NCBI GenBank assembly: GCA_035582835.1
Contig: JAYKAV010000112.1
Location: 4,674,361 to 4,738,360, forward strand
DNA: 64,000 bases
Origin: Phoebastria nigripes
Taxonomy: Eukaryota > Chordata > Aves > Procellariiformes > Diomedeidae
Direction of reading: 5' to 3'
In this document: piece after piece, positions 1 to 11,400 of the stretch
Layout: every line of letters begins with the position of its first letter
How positions within the stretch are numbered: position 1 is the first letter of the stretch
Notes under the pieces: model-generated
Database searches by the model: none
The model's input: the letters and a program-made list of their open reading frames with translations, nothing else
What the model was told of the DNA's origin: nothing
Program-made: the position numbers and the translations under genes

Positions 1-3000
1 AAAAAGCTGCTTGAAACAAGAGTTGATTTTAAAATTTTATTTAACCTTATTTATAAAAGGAAAAATTCACAAGTATTTAACAGAATCCTAAGTGGTTTTT
101 TATATATGAAGAATGTGTAATGTGAAGTACTGTGTAAACAGCAACTGCAAAGCTAGCTGCTTGGGAAGAGTGAAAACCTACTCTCAGCCCATCACTCTCA
201 GTGATGAAATCATTCCCAACGCCTCCCAGAACAAGCAGTTTTGCTGTCAAAATGCACAAAACTAATCTAATCAAACAGGAAGGTGAATGAAGCTTTCAAC
301 ATCCCCTAATAAAAATGAAAGTAGTGATTCACTTACAGGCTAAACCATCTTGCACTATTCTACCATAAGGGATTTGACAGTATTTTTGACTACTGATGGC
401 ATCTCAAGTTTATCATTAATATGTAACCTCAGAACCAAAGATATCAGCAAGTACCAAATCTAACCAACTTTGACCTGTTAATCATGGCTACATCACAAGT
501 CTTTTCATAGGGATAGCTAAAGAGGTCTCCAATTAGGCAAAAAAAAACCCCAGAACCAACAGAAATTGCTGAGCTAAATAATTTTTAAAAATCTATAACT
601 TAAAATTAGCTATTAGTTAAAAAATTATAATTCCATTTCTGTATATTATTTCTAAAACATTACTAATTTCCTTCCTAAGTCTCTGATCCAACAGAGCTCT
701 CAAGTAGAGATCCAGGTAAAGTGGCAAGTTAAACATCTACTTGAAAAGCATATCCCTCAGGAAGACAGAAACCAGAATGACACTGGTCAGGTAATGAAGA
801 GTTAAACACAGCCTCCATCATTTTTTTGTACCCACTGCTTGCAAGCCCAGTGTGCATTCAGTGACTGCCCTAGGACGCAAATTAAATAACAGCAGTAAAT
901 ATAGTCTCTCTCTTACAAACATCTGCTCAGAGTCTGACTGAAACACAGTACTCAAAGAAAGAAACGTAGATACGGAAGAAAAGCGCTTTTGTGCAAGAGA
1001 TCTTCTCTAGTCCATCCTTCAGGAATTAAATCCACATAAAATATACCCTCCAGCTGTGCTAAGTTACTCTTACGTAATGGACAAAATGCCCTGGTAAGGA
1101 GAGAGAAGTGTCCTAGAAAAAAAAAAACACATGCAATTATGAGAATAGGGCCATAAAACAGATGTCCTCACATAGGTTCAGTGCAAAGGCACAAGGGCGT
1201 CGTACCCTTCCACCCTGTTTAAAGCAAATTATGTCACGGGTGGTCCGCCGCCCTATCTGCACTCTTTACTTATGAAATCTAGTCTTCTGGGGGTTTTGTT
1301 CTGCTCATCCCACGTGGGTCTAACACAGCCTTGAGGATACGCAGCCGCCTCCTCCTTACCAGAGCAGCTACGAGATTCTTTTTCACCATGGCATCTACTT
1401 TCATGTACAGGATCTTCACATCTTTGAAACTTCTATCTTTCCATCAAACTTAACTGCAATTGGCCAGGGCTCAAGTTACTAAAGGGAAAAGAAAACAGAT
1501 ATGGATATTGTTCTCACTTAAGCTTTGCTTCCCCAGTAAAACAAACAAAATCTTCTAACTTACGGCTCTACAGCTTGGTAGACCGTACTCTGAAATACNG
1601 TAGTGCTTAATTGCCCTTTGTATCTGTCAGTTTGGAAAAGGCAGGTACTAATAAAGTGTCTCTATAGTCATGTAAAGCAAGAATCAGGAGGTGAGCTTTG
1701 CACCGAAAGCAGAGTTACCAGCAAAGCCCGACTGCTTCTCAGTACAGGTCTCCATTTCGCTCGTCCCAAGTGAAAACTGTGAAAAAAAATTAAGCTGTCC
1801 ATCTAACTCCAGCTATGCTTAATGCTCCCCCACACTTGCTTTTTGTTTATAGGACTCTAGTTTCTAAGCCCTTTTAACTACAAACATTTCCAAATGGTTT
1901 AAGAGACTGTCAGAATTTACAGTTCCCTTGGAAAACGTTGTCTGAGACAGGAGTGGCTTTCCTTTGCCAGCCAAAAGAGATTTATGCAAGCCCATGCACT
2001 GTAGATTCAGCAAAATGATTCACCTGAAACTTAACCAGAGAGAAAAGCAGTTTGTTTGGTTTAAGCTTGCAAATTTCTGCCCTGGAAAGCTCAGGCGCGA
2101 GGAGTTAACATTTGTGGATCTGAACCTCATGATTGTCCTGGACCTAAATCAAGCAGCTGTAAACGGCTATTTTTAACTCTGAAAATAAATCCACATCGTC
2201 CTTACAATCACAAACGAGTGGCCTATGACTTCCACACAGGGGGCAGGGGAAAATATGAGGGCAGACGGTTGTTTAACTCAATGGCAAAACTTCCATTAAC
2301 CTTATCACAGCTAGCATTTCATTAGTAATACATTGATAACATGGGATCCACCAAGCCACAATTAAGTTTTGTGCTCCTTTATGACTCCACAGCTAGGACA
2401 AGCTCCGATTTAAAAAAAAAAAAAAAAAAATGCAGAAAGCAGTATTATTGACTGGCAAGGGTCAATGGTTCAGGAGCAAAAGGTTTTAATAAAATAAGTA
2501 TCAAACCTGATAATGCAGCTTCTTAAACTGCCTAGAAAATATTGATTTTGAAAATACCTGACTATTCTTTCAAATATACAAACCACCATTAAAAATTCTG
2601 ATTTTTAAAAGACACAAAACAGCCTCATCTGCTTTTAAGTAAGAATTACACTGTTAAACTGTATTATTTCTCCAAAGTATTGTTTGTTTGCTTGAGTTCA
2701 GTTGCTGATGCCTTTGAACCAAAAGTTTGGCCCAGATTCCTTACTCGGTTACTCCACAACGTCAACGCTGCCTAACGCAATGTTCTCGATGGAGTTATTC
2801 ACAGACCTATATTGTTGCGAGGGTAGAGCGTGACCCTTGTTCTTCATATATATCCTTCAGTACACGTACCTAGAGTGCCACATGGATATAACGTGCCTTA
2901 CCTACAGCCACATAAGCTGTAGTATAATTAATGCAAAACCAAGTCAGAATTCACTTTTCCACAACACTGAATTAACAACCCCCTCTCCTCAACNTACGTC

Positions 3001-3059
3001 TCGGCCAAAAGTCGTAAGTCCTATATGTATTTACACAACTCCCATTACATAAAAAGGGG
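1..3059 (-). other. TBC1D8 intron 1 (partial), no exon seen
   Basis: AT-rich non-coding sequence downstream of the TBC1D8 exon 1 donor. Reading frames here are short and show no recognisable protein. It contains an 18-base poly-A run near 2411-2430 and a perfect 10-base palindromic E-box (core CACGTG) at 1309-1318. No mobile element was recognised. Confidence 0.6.
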
Positions 3060-3761
3060 GTTCGAGCCTCAGCGCGGGTGGCGGCCGGTCTGCGGGGGCA
3101 TGGGGGGCACAGCCCGCCCGGGCCGCCACCAGCAGCCCCCCGGCATCCCTCCACCTCCCACCGCCGAGCCCAGGCACCTCCGCCCGGTGCCCGCTCGGGC
3201 TTCCGCGGGCTGCAGCCAGCCCTGCGCGGAGCGGGGCCGCCCCCGACCCCCGGTAGCTCCCCCCGGCCAACCCCACCGGCACCGGCGCGGCTCCTCCGCA
3301 CCGCGGCTTACGGGCTCCGAGCTTGCCCTTAGTCACGTTTAAGAAAGCCACTGGGAGGGGAAATAAAAATAAAAGTGGCTTTAGCGGCGCTCAAGGCTAC
3401 AGAAGCACGAAGCTGCTCCCGAGGCAACTCGGGGGGAGCCGGGGCCGCCCCCACGGCCCGGCCGGCGGCAGCCTCCGCACCGCCCGCGGCGGGGGAGCCG
3501 CGATGCCCCGGGCCGGCGGGGCCCCTCGCCCCCGCCCTCTCCGCTTCGCGCTATTCCCCGAGCCGAGCCGAGCCGTGCCGTGCCGTGCCGGCCCAGCGAG
3601 GGGCCCCGCCGCGGGCCGAACAAAGAGGCCGCTCCCGCCTCCCGCCCCGCCGGCGGGTCCCCCCGGCGCGGCCAAGTTCCCGCGGGGCAGAGCGGAGGCA
3701 GGGGGGACCCGCCGCCCGGCCCGGCCCGGCGCCCCGCCGAGCCCCCCGCGCCAGCAGGTAC

Positions 3762-3888
3762 CCGTGAAGCGGCCGCCAGCGTCTCCGTGGCCCCGACGCC
3801 GCTGCAGGATGAAGTAGCCGCTGCTCTTCTGCGTGACCCACAGCTTGAGGGCGTTTTTCAGCAGCACCTCCTCGGGCTTCAGCCACAT
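3762..3888 (-). CDS. TBC1D8: TBC1D8 first coding exon (5' end of gene; rest lies off the left edge)
   Basis: The minus strand opens with ATG at 3888 and reads [20 protein letters not shown], followed by a [12 protein letters not shown] stretch. I recognise this as the conserved N-terminus of the TBC1D8/TBC1D9 family of GRAM- and TBC-domain Rab GTPase-activating proteins, closest to TBC1D8. The exon holds 42 codons plus one base and ends at a GT donor (3761-3760, reading G|GTACCT). The codon split falls in a glycine, as expected from the human protein. The GRAM and TBC domains are encoded by later exons outside the window. The exon sits in a CpG island and is head-to-head with CNOT11 across about 24 kb, as in other vertebrates. 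The family normally exceeds 1,000 residues, so only a few per cent of the protein is visible. Family identity is strong. The choice of TBC1D8 over its paralogues also rests on synteny. Confidence 0.86.
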
Positions 3889-3911
3889 CTTTCCCCGGCT
3901 CGGAGCGTCTC

Positions 3912-4084
3912 NNNNNNNNNNNNNNNNNNNNNNNNNNNNNNNNNNNNNNNNNNNNNNNNNNNNNNNNNNNNNNNNNNNNNNNNNNNNNNNNNNNNNNNNN
4001 NNNNNNNNNNNNNNNNNNNNNNNNNNNNNNNNNNNNNNNNNNNNNNNNNNNNNNNNNNNNNNNNNNNNNNNNNNNNNNNNNNNN
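3912..4084. other. Assembly gap (173 N) in the TBC1D8 promoter island
   Basis: Continuous run of N. It begins 24 bases upstream of the TBC1D8 start codon on the minus strand, so most of the proximal 5' UTR or core promoter is missing. Gaps of this kind are typical where extremely G+C-rich DNA failed to sequence. Confidence 0.99.
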
Positions 4085-4560
4085 GCCGAAGGCGGAGCCC
4101 GGGTGCGGGCCGCCCTTCCCGCGGAGCCGGGGGCTTTGTGCGGCGGGGGTCCCCGCGGTCCGCGCCGCTCCGTGCCGGCGGGCAGTCACGGCGTGGGGGG
4201 GGTGGGCGACTTCGGCCGGCGGGAGAGGAAGCGGGGAGGGGGGCGTCGCGGTTCTCCCTCTCGGGGATCTCATAGCGGCCCGAGCCCCACACACAGCAGA
4301 TTGGGGTTCGCACGGCACCCCGGGGGCCTGGCGCGTCCCCTGCCAGCGGTGCGGCAGCCTGGCGTACTGCAGCCTTTACAGCGGGTAGCGCCTGGATCAG
4401 GCCCCCGGGTCTCCCCAGCCTGTGCAGGCACACTGGGCATGGGCCCCATAGGTGCACACCCCCACCCGTGGGTCGGTGTCTCACGGCCCCCGCGGCGGGG
4501 AGCCGTCAGGGACGGCGGGAAGGAAAGGGTGCCTCGGCGTCGGCGCGGGCGATCTCTGCT

Positions 4561-6519
4561 TTCCTGTTTTCTTCCAGATCACAGCTTAAAGCCTGAGCCC
4601 GCAGCTACTTACTTTGATGTTTCAGTGCCAGTGTTTGAAACTTCAAATCTCAACTGAAAAGTCAGGATCTTAATTTTACAGTTTTTGNTTTTTGTTTTTG
4701 TTTTTTTTTCTCCACTTAAGAAATAATCAGGCACTGCTTGTGGCTGAGCTGTCAGTAGGATCGTTTTTGAACCTGCACAAATGGTTACTGCTGCAGCACC
4801 TTATGTTGGTACTTTACATTTTACACTGTATTTTACATTTTCAGTAACTCAGATTGCCATTAAAACATGACCAGTGTACTTTCTCTCAGTCATGTTCCGC
4901 TTCCGATTAACAGCAAGTATTGAATAACTTCTTTATAACCACTGCAGTAGCAGGCAGCTAAACCTCACACACTCTTCATCTGGATTAAAGACCCCAGTCA
5001 CTGTGGGTTAAATCACATCCTCGTAATTTGGGCAAAGATCCCTCTTAGTAGAGAATTTCGATTATGGAAATGGACCTGAGCTTCACTTTACCAAGCTGAA
5101 GCTATTGTTACGTGAGTTGGGAACTTCCCAACTCTTTGAAAGGGACTGATGCTGCAGTGTGCTACTCCGCACAGCCAGCGGCAATTATTTACTGGGATTT
5201 GGACGGTGACCATGTGGACTGGTTTCCAGCTGCCAGTGGGAACATTTAGCAGGCAAAATTCTGTACTCAGCTGCAATCTAGTCAACACTGTGTGATCTGT
5301 GTTCTTTACAATTTTGGTGTAAAGCAATGATTTCATTTCCATACATAGAATGGAAGCATACTACTTGTCTGATACAAAAATAAAAGCTGTTAAAAGGAGG
5401 AGATGATGGACAACCACATAACAATGTATTTAAAAATTAATGAGAGTGTAAGAAGGAGTTATTTAAAATGCTCTTTCAGGATAAGAATAGCTCAGAGGTT
5501 TCCCCTGCCCCCAAAACAATCCTGAAGACATGTAAGTCTTGAAAGTTTAAATGCTTGGTGAAGTGAGATGGTGAATATTTCTTCCCTTTTCAGATATTTT
5601 AATATTAATTTCTGTTATTGTTTTTGGAGCGTTTTTTACATTCAACCTTGGTTTTCGGACACTCTGATTTGAGACATAATTGAGAAGAAGACCAAGCAGA
5701 TTGCTGACCTTTGAGGTGCTTTTGAGCTTGAGAGTTAGCGAAAGAGTAAAGCAGTTGGTTTCAGAAAGAAGTTGAACATGCTTATTATATTATTTAACCA
5801 AAAGCCAGCAAGGAAAAAAGACCCCACACGTACATGTCTCATCACCAAATGGCGCAGCCTCTACCTGCTAACTGTATAGTCTTTGGCAACAGCTAACGAA
5901 AGGTTTATGTTCATGGAGAAAGTCCTGCAGTGATGTACTGGCTATTTCCGCAGCCAGTATTTGAACAGGATTTGGATGATCTGAGGATCTTCTGAAATCT
6001 CCTGTGAGGCAATAGTTTTATAATGCTGGTGTCTAGAGAGGTAAATAAAACCAGGGAGGACAGGAATCTAGTAGATTATTAGATTATTATTAGACAAAAA
6101 CCAGGGTGCTGTGAGAAGTTACACACCTTTTTACATGTTCACTGATACAGACTAGGAAAGATAGGACTNTCTTACTCAATTGCCTGGAGGTACTTAAGGT
6201 TAGTAGGCAGCAGAAAAATAGCTTTAGAAAAAATGAAGATGTATTTGAAAGGAAAGAACTGAAAGAAAATGAGATTTCTGGCCTTATGCCACCCTTAACA
6301 TGTGCTCTGAAATGACTCTGTTCGGGTTATTTATGTATCATTCCCAAATAGCACAAGGCAGGGAGTCTGCCGTTCAGACTACGTGAGAGCATAGCATCCG
6401 TCGTACCTGGAATAAACAGCAGTTTTGTGGAGAGAGTCATAAACTGCAGAGACCCTGATCATCCGTGAGACGGAGTACAGGCTGCACAGGGCGCAGGGGA
6501 GAGGCACGGGGAAAGCTTT
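4561..6519. other. Intergenic DNA upstream of TBC1D8, nothing recognised
   Basis: AT-rich single-copy-looking sequence with no convincing coding frame. A T/G-rich low-complexity tract occurs at about 4680-4710, with an isolated N in it. The longest frame (5088-5342, minus) resembles no family I know. Confidence 0.5.
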
Positions 6520-6529
6520 GCTTTNCCTT

Positions 6530-6625
6530 CTTGCTTTTGTCACTGACTGCCCTCCCAACCCTGGGCATGCCCTTTAACTTCACACGGCTTCATCTTTTTC
6601 ATCCATCAGGCACATATATAATTTT
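6530..6625 (+). repeat. Possible MIR-like SINE fragment
   Basis: The segment resembles the MIR core by eye. A tgtcactgact stretch is followed by ccctgggca, then ctttaact, then a pyrimidine-rich region and a catc motif, matching the usual order 'cactgac..., ccttgggcaa..., cttaacct..., cctcatct'. It is strongly diverged, so this is pattern recognition from memory. An alignment to MIR consensus sequences would decide. Confidence 0.4.
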
Positions 6626-6689
6626 TATTCTGGATGTCACCGAGAGGCTTGGGGAAGGNGGATTCCTCATGTGCATAAAATGAATGATG

Positions 6690-8110
6690 ACTCCATGAGC
6701 AGGAAACAGGCAGCCGCGGTGGTCTGGGCCTCCTGTCTGCCTGGCNCTCTGTGGAGGGTACCGAACCCTCTGAGCCTACATCGGGGGGGCTGAAAATGCT
6801 TTAACGCAGCCGGGAGAGTGTGCAATGCTGTAGGATAGGCTCCGAGGCTTGCAGTTGCATGGTTGAAGCTGATACACGTATGGGCTGCCACCAAAACGGG
6901 TTGTCCGTACTCCCCCGCCAACNAGACCTCCTGTAGTGAACTGCATTAACTAAACCAGTTGAAAACTAACTTTTATTTATTTAAGTGGTTTGGATAGGTT
7001 AGTTCTTTAGTCATGTTGTGACTGTAGGAAAACTAGGGTGAAAATGCACGTCCTGGGCTGGGGGAAAGAAACAGGCTGATCTTTCAGAGAGGAGGCCGTA
7101 GGGAGATTCATTTGCATGTATCATGAAATGAGAGCCTAAAGATGGAGCTTAATTTATTTATACTTATAGCAACAAATTAGATGGAATTTGGCTAGCATTC
7201 TGCAGGTACACAGTCCAATCATCTCCATGTTTCCAGTTTTGAGTCTTCATCTTGTGTCTTTATTAGCGTCTGAAAAAGCCCTAATCAGTGAGCTAATTCA
7301 ATTCCCAAGACACAGTTGATGAAATTCCCAGATGATCCCGAGTTTGAACATATTAGAGGCAGAAGTGAGTGCAGAGAAATAATGTGTAGGGTGCTAGGGA
7401 AATAATACACATTAGCGAATATAACATTGGAAATTCAAACTGCTGGCTAATACATCTAGGGAAAAATAACTAAAATATACTTATTCCAGGAAACAAAAAA
7501 AAAAAGCCTCACAGAGATTAATCAACAGCTGCTGTTTTCAACCCTTTATTTTCTGCAGCCCCCAAAGTTTTCCACTACAGCTTCAGCCTCCTGTAGACCA
7601 GTTGTCAGCAGGCATCAATACATTTGCTTTTCTTAGTGGCATGTCCCCTTGAAGCCACCCGCCAATGTGGAGGTCCGCAGCCCTCTGGCTGAAAACCATG
7701 GAGAACTCTGACAGCAGGGAAGGGATTTTTCTGAAGAACTGAAGCCACAAGTCTTCAGATTCTCCGTATTGATACGTGGCTGGATTTTGAAAAGACCTTA
7801 TCTCCCACCTACACCGAACGAAGGAGCAGATGTGGTGACACACTTGGTCAGCACCCAGCAGCAGCCTTAAGCCCTCAGCACACTGCTCCAGGCACAGGGT
7901 CATCCTTGAAAGGACCCTCAAAATCCCAAATCCCCCACTCCTAAAACTGCCAGGATTTCCGTGTAACATAGGATTATATTTCTTGCATCGTGGAGACAAA
8001 TCCGCATCACAGACGAGGGAGATTAACAGTACTCCTCTACAAAAGTCCGAAGGGACCATTCTTGATATATCATATTAATTTCAGAGTACTTCGGTGCTTG
8101 AACAATGCAG
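6690..8110. other. Intergenic DNA with an unexplained 158-codon minus-strand frame
   Basis: Mostly AT-rich sequence. From 7583 to 8059 (minus strand) there is an open frame of 158 codons beginning MVPSDFCRGVLLISLVCDAD and ending with ADNWSTGG. It has no low-complexity bias, no recognised domain, no clear signal peptide and no evident splice partners. In AT-rich DNA a frame this long is uncommon but can arise by chance or be left from an old transposon. I do not call it a gene. Confidence 0.3.
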
Positions 8111-8124
8111 ATCTAGTGGAGACA

Positions 8125-8440
8125 GTTTAAGAAAAGAGCAACACAAATGATTAAGGGTTTAAAGCTGACTTGCAAGCTCAGATTGGATGGGTCTGATATA
8201 TGTGTACCTCAGCTGCAAGTGACAACTGAAGTGGAGCACAAAATAGTTGCCTACAAGTATCGGTGTGTTAAACACAAAGATGATGATGTATTTATTGCAT
8301 TTAAAAAGCAATTCACTAAAAGCAGTAAGAGAGATTTTTTTTCAAAAAGGAAAGGTTAGATTAAATACTAAGCAAATCCTGCTGACCAGGAAGTTTTTCA
8401 CTGTGCTGAATAGTGTACCAAGGGACTAGAGGCATTTTAG
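8125..8440 (+). repeat. Divergent CR1-type LINE 3' fragment
   Basis: Motifs typical of CR1 3' regions occur in the expected order: gagcaacacaaatgattaag near 8136, then a 'cttgcaagctcagattggatgggtct' type stretch, then near 8355-8425 'ttagattaaatactaagcaa' followed by a 'tttttcactgtgctgaatagtgtaccaaggga' type stretch. These correspond to the CR1 motifs around 'gagcaacaaggatgattag', 'ggatattaggaaaaa' and 'ggaacaggctgcccaggga'. Orientation is plus. Divergence is high, suggesting an old insertion. Confidence 0.5.
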
Positions 8441-11400
8441 AAATAGTATAAGATGGATCATTTTATATAAGATGGAGTTACTTTCTAATGTAACTCTGGG
8501 ATCAGAAAGATTAGGCAACCAAGTAGGATGCCGTCTGCCTCCTATGCCCAGCTAATGACTTTCTTCACTACAAGAAATCCCCTACAAGAGGGGATTTTTT
8601 AAGATGCTTTGAAAGGCTCCTCTGCAAGGTTTTTCAGGTCAGATGCCCTGCCAGGCATTGTCCTGTTGGAAAGGGGCCATGTTTGCTTCTCACTTGCAAA
8701 AAATCCACTTCAAATTTGGCAGAAACGAGAGGCCCCAAAGGGAAATCACAGTGATCCACACGCAGATCCCAACTCCTGGTAGCATGCCTCCATGGAAACC
8801 ATGCTGCAAAGACCCTTCCTGCCAGACATATCAGATCCTGGGAATCTGCAAAAGCAATTCTTAAGCTTAGATCTTTTAAATAGATTGAAACACAAGATGC
8901 ATTTAGATTTGAAAGGATCCAGGAGATGGCAAAGGTACTTGAGGTCTTCCACACCAAGAACTGCTCTGGAAATGCTTGAGCATTCTCAGCTACGTTTCCA
9001 AGTTATTTCATCTTCATCACCTTCGTCCTGTAATGACTGGATTGCAAAAGCCAGTTAATGTTTATGGGTCCACATGTTTTTGTCTTCCCGCCTGCTCTAG
9101 TAAAGTAACAAAACTNTTACGACCTGTAATTAATTCCAGAGGCTTCATTTCTTATCTCTGATTAAATTAATGCCTGTGTAATAAGGAAGATATTAGAAGA
9201 TCTAATACACTATCAGGAGCAAGTGCAATTAAGCTACAGGCCACACTGTAAAAACAGATTAGAGGTCTTGACTCACAGTTTTATGCAATAATATTTCACG
9301 TCTTTTTCCCTGTCAACAACATTATAATGTGCATTTTTATATTTCAGCTGGCCAAACTCATTCAAGTAGTAGGTCTTTTGATGAACTATTTAGGACAGCA
9401 ACGTCCAAAATGTTTGTACTGCTGATTCCACTTCTTGTTTTACTTCCAGCATCGCTCCCTGACTTCCAGTTGCAAAACCCACTTCTGCAATTTAGGACTG
9501 CCAAACCTCTTCTGGGAACCACACAGTTACTGTGACACTGGAAGGGCTATCACATTTCAAGGTGTTTGACAAACATTTCCTAAGAAGACAGCCCCTCTCA
9601 GAACGTGTAATTAAAATAATACATGCATGTGGTTTAAGGCAGTAATTCTCCAACTTTTTTCTTGTCTCCCTCAACTTCCAGTTCTCCAAAACACTGGAGG
9701 AAAAAACAGTCCCTTATCCCTATACTCACATAACAGCAAATCCCTCCAGAGCATGCAGGTGATAGATAGAGGGGAAACACAGGCAAGGGCTTCATGGCCA
9801 CTGTTTCTGCAAAGGACAGCAGAGGACTGTGAGCATGACTTGCCCTGCCAATCACTTGACACCCCCCTCCAATGCTTAATAATGCTTCTGCACTCTAGCA
9901 GAGTTGAATCATGCCTGCTTTCCTCTCCACCTTCAGTAGGTACAGAAGACCTCTCTTCATCACAGCTTGTCCAACCCCATTGGTAATGACCCCGGGAAGC
10001 TGAGAGGGGATGCTGTTGATGACTTCTGGTATCATGGAAAGAAGAAGGTACTTCTATTAGCCTCCCTGTCCATCCTCCAGGGGCCTGACCCCTCGTCTCA
10101 CAGGCATTTTCATTGTCAAAGACATAGCTATGGATAGACCCCATCCACTCAGGACTTTTATGTATCACCCAGTTTGACATTGAAATGAGACACTAAAATT
10201 ATACTGGTACAAAAGGAGAAGAATGCCCAGCCCTGTATAAGAAACTGCATTCCAAGAATACCATTTATTTTTGGCATGGCATAGTCACTATAGTGTAGTG
10301 GGAATGGAAGAGCTGGCCTCCTAAAATGCATTGGCACTCTTTAAGGAGAATGAAGGAAGCAGCCAGTGGATTTGATACCTTTTGGAATGTAATGAATTAA
10401 ACTCGGTGATANGGGATCTTGAACAACCATACAAATTAGCAGTGCTAAGAACAAAGGTGGCAGAATCAGAAGTAAAGGTGCAAAGGCTCTGCAACCTGTG
10501 ACAAGGTGAAAAGTCCAGAGCAGAGATCACAAAACTTCCTAAACGGAGGTTTTGACCTGCCCATTTTCTAACTGCAATTTTCTGTAGAGCAGTGGTGTTT
10601 CAGCAGCGAAAGCAAACGACCTCGATAGGAAAAAGCTATTGCTGCACTAACATGCTACTGAAAGCGTAGCTGCTGGCATTCACTCGTGCAAGGCAGTCTC
10701 AAAGGAAGCCTGAAGTGGAGCGGCCAGTGTTAGCAGCAACTTCCTCCAGGGCTGTTTCCTGATCCAAAATCCCCATTCTAATTCATCTTCCAAGATCAAA
10801 AAGTCTTTAGGAGTTCAGCAATAGTTAGGTGATTTTGGGAAAAGAAACAAAACTCACCTCCAAAAGTATGCCAGCATTGTTTATAGTGCCCCATCTTGTT
10901 TCAGTATGAAGATGGGCAGTGGTATTTCTACTATAGCTGTCCTTTGCTGGATCTGGGTACAATCCGCCTTCGCTAAAAGTATGGCCTAGAAAGCTGGCAG
11001 AATTTCCACTTTGCTTTGCTGCACTTGGAGCCAGAGGTTCTTGTTGTTTTAAAGATTTCCTTTAGGTGCTTACCCTGTTTTCCTTTGAACATCCATCCCC
11101 TGGAATATCATCCGTGTAGGCAGTAAAACCTTTTGGAAATCATGAAATAACTGTGCCTTTTTCTCAGTCAGAGATGACTCAAGGTACACAAGAATTGCAG
11201 AACAGAAAGACATGAAAGTATATTGTCTCATTGAAGTTACTATGGTCTCCATCCTGCCTATATGCAGCACGGTCTGATGCCGTACTCCTGTTCCATGGGA
11301 TTTCTCATAACCCTGCGCACACAGGGACCCTACGACCAGCTTGAAGCCGCATAAAACTCTACTGCTTTCCATTTTTGCGAATCCTGCCTGCCTGTTTGGC

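Larger units (their letters stand above)
3060..4560. promoter_or_regulatory. TBC1D8: CpG island / promoter region of TBC1D8
   Basis: Base composition switches abruptly at about 3060 from AT-rich to very G+C-rich with dense CpG, and back at about 4560. The TBC1D8 start codon at 3888 lies inside, so the transcription start and 5' UTR of the minus-strand transcript probably lie at about 3.9-4.5 kb. A run of 173 Ns (3912-4084) removes the part just upstream of the start codon. I see no reliable TATA box, as expected for a CpG-island promoter. The several reading frames crossing this island on both strands are effects of high G+C content, not genes. Confidence 0.8.

Noticed and set aside
3050..3075. 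GGGTTCGAGCC resembling a tRNA B-box (T-loop)
   Set aside because: No A-box, no acceptor or anticodon stem can be drawn around it, and it sits at the edge of the CpG island.
3323..4657. Several long open frames on both strands through the TBC1D8 CpG island (up to 274 codons)
   Set aside because: They are Pro/Ala/Gly/Arg-rich, cross the N gap, overlap one another in all frames and show no family resemblance. High G+C content removes stop codons by chance.
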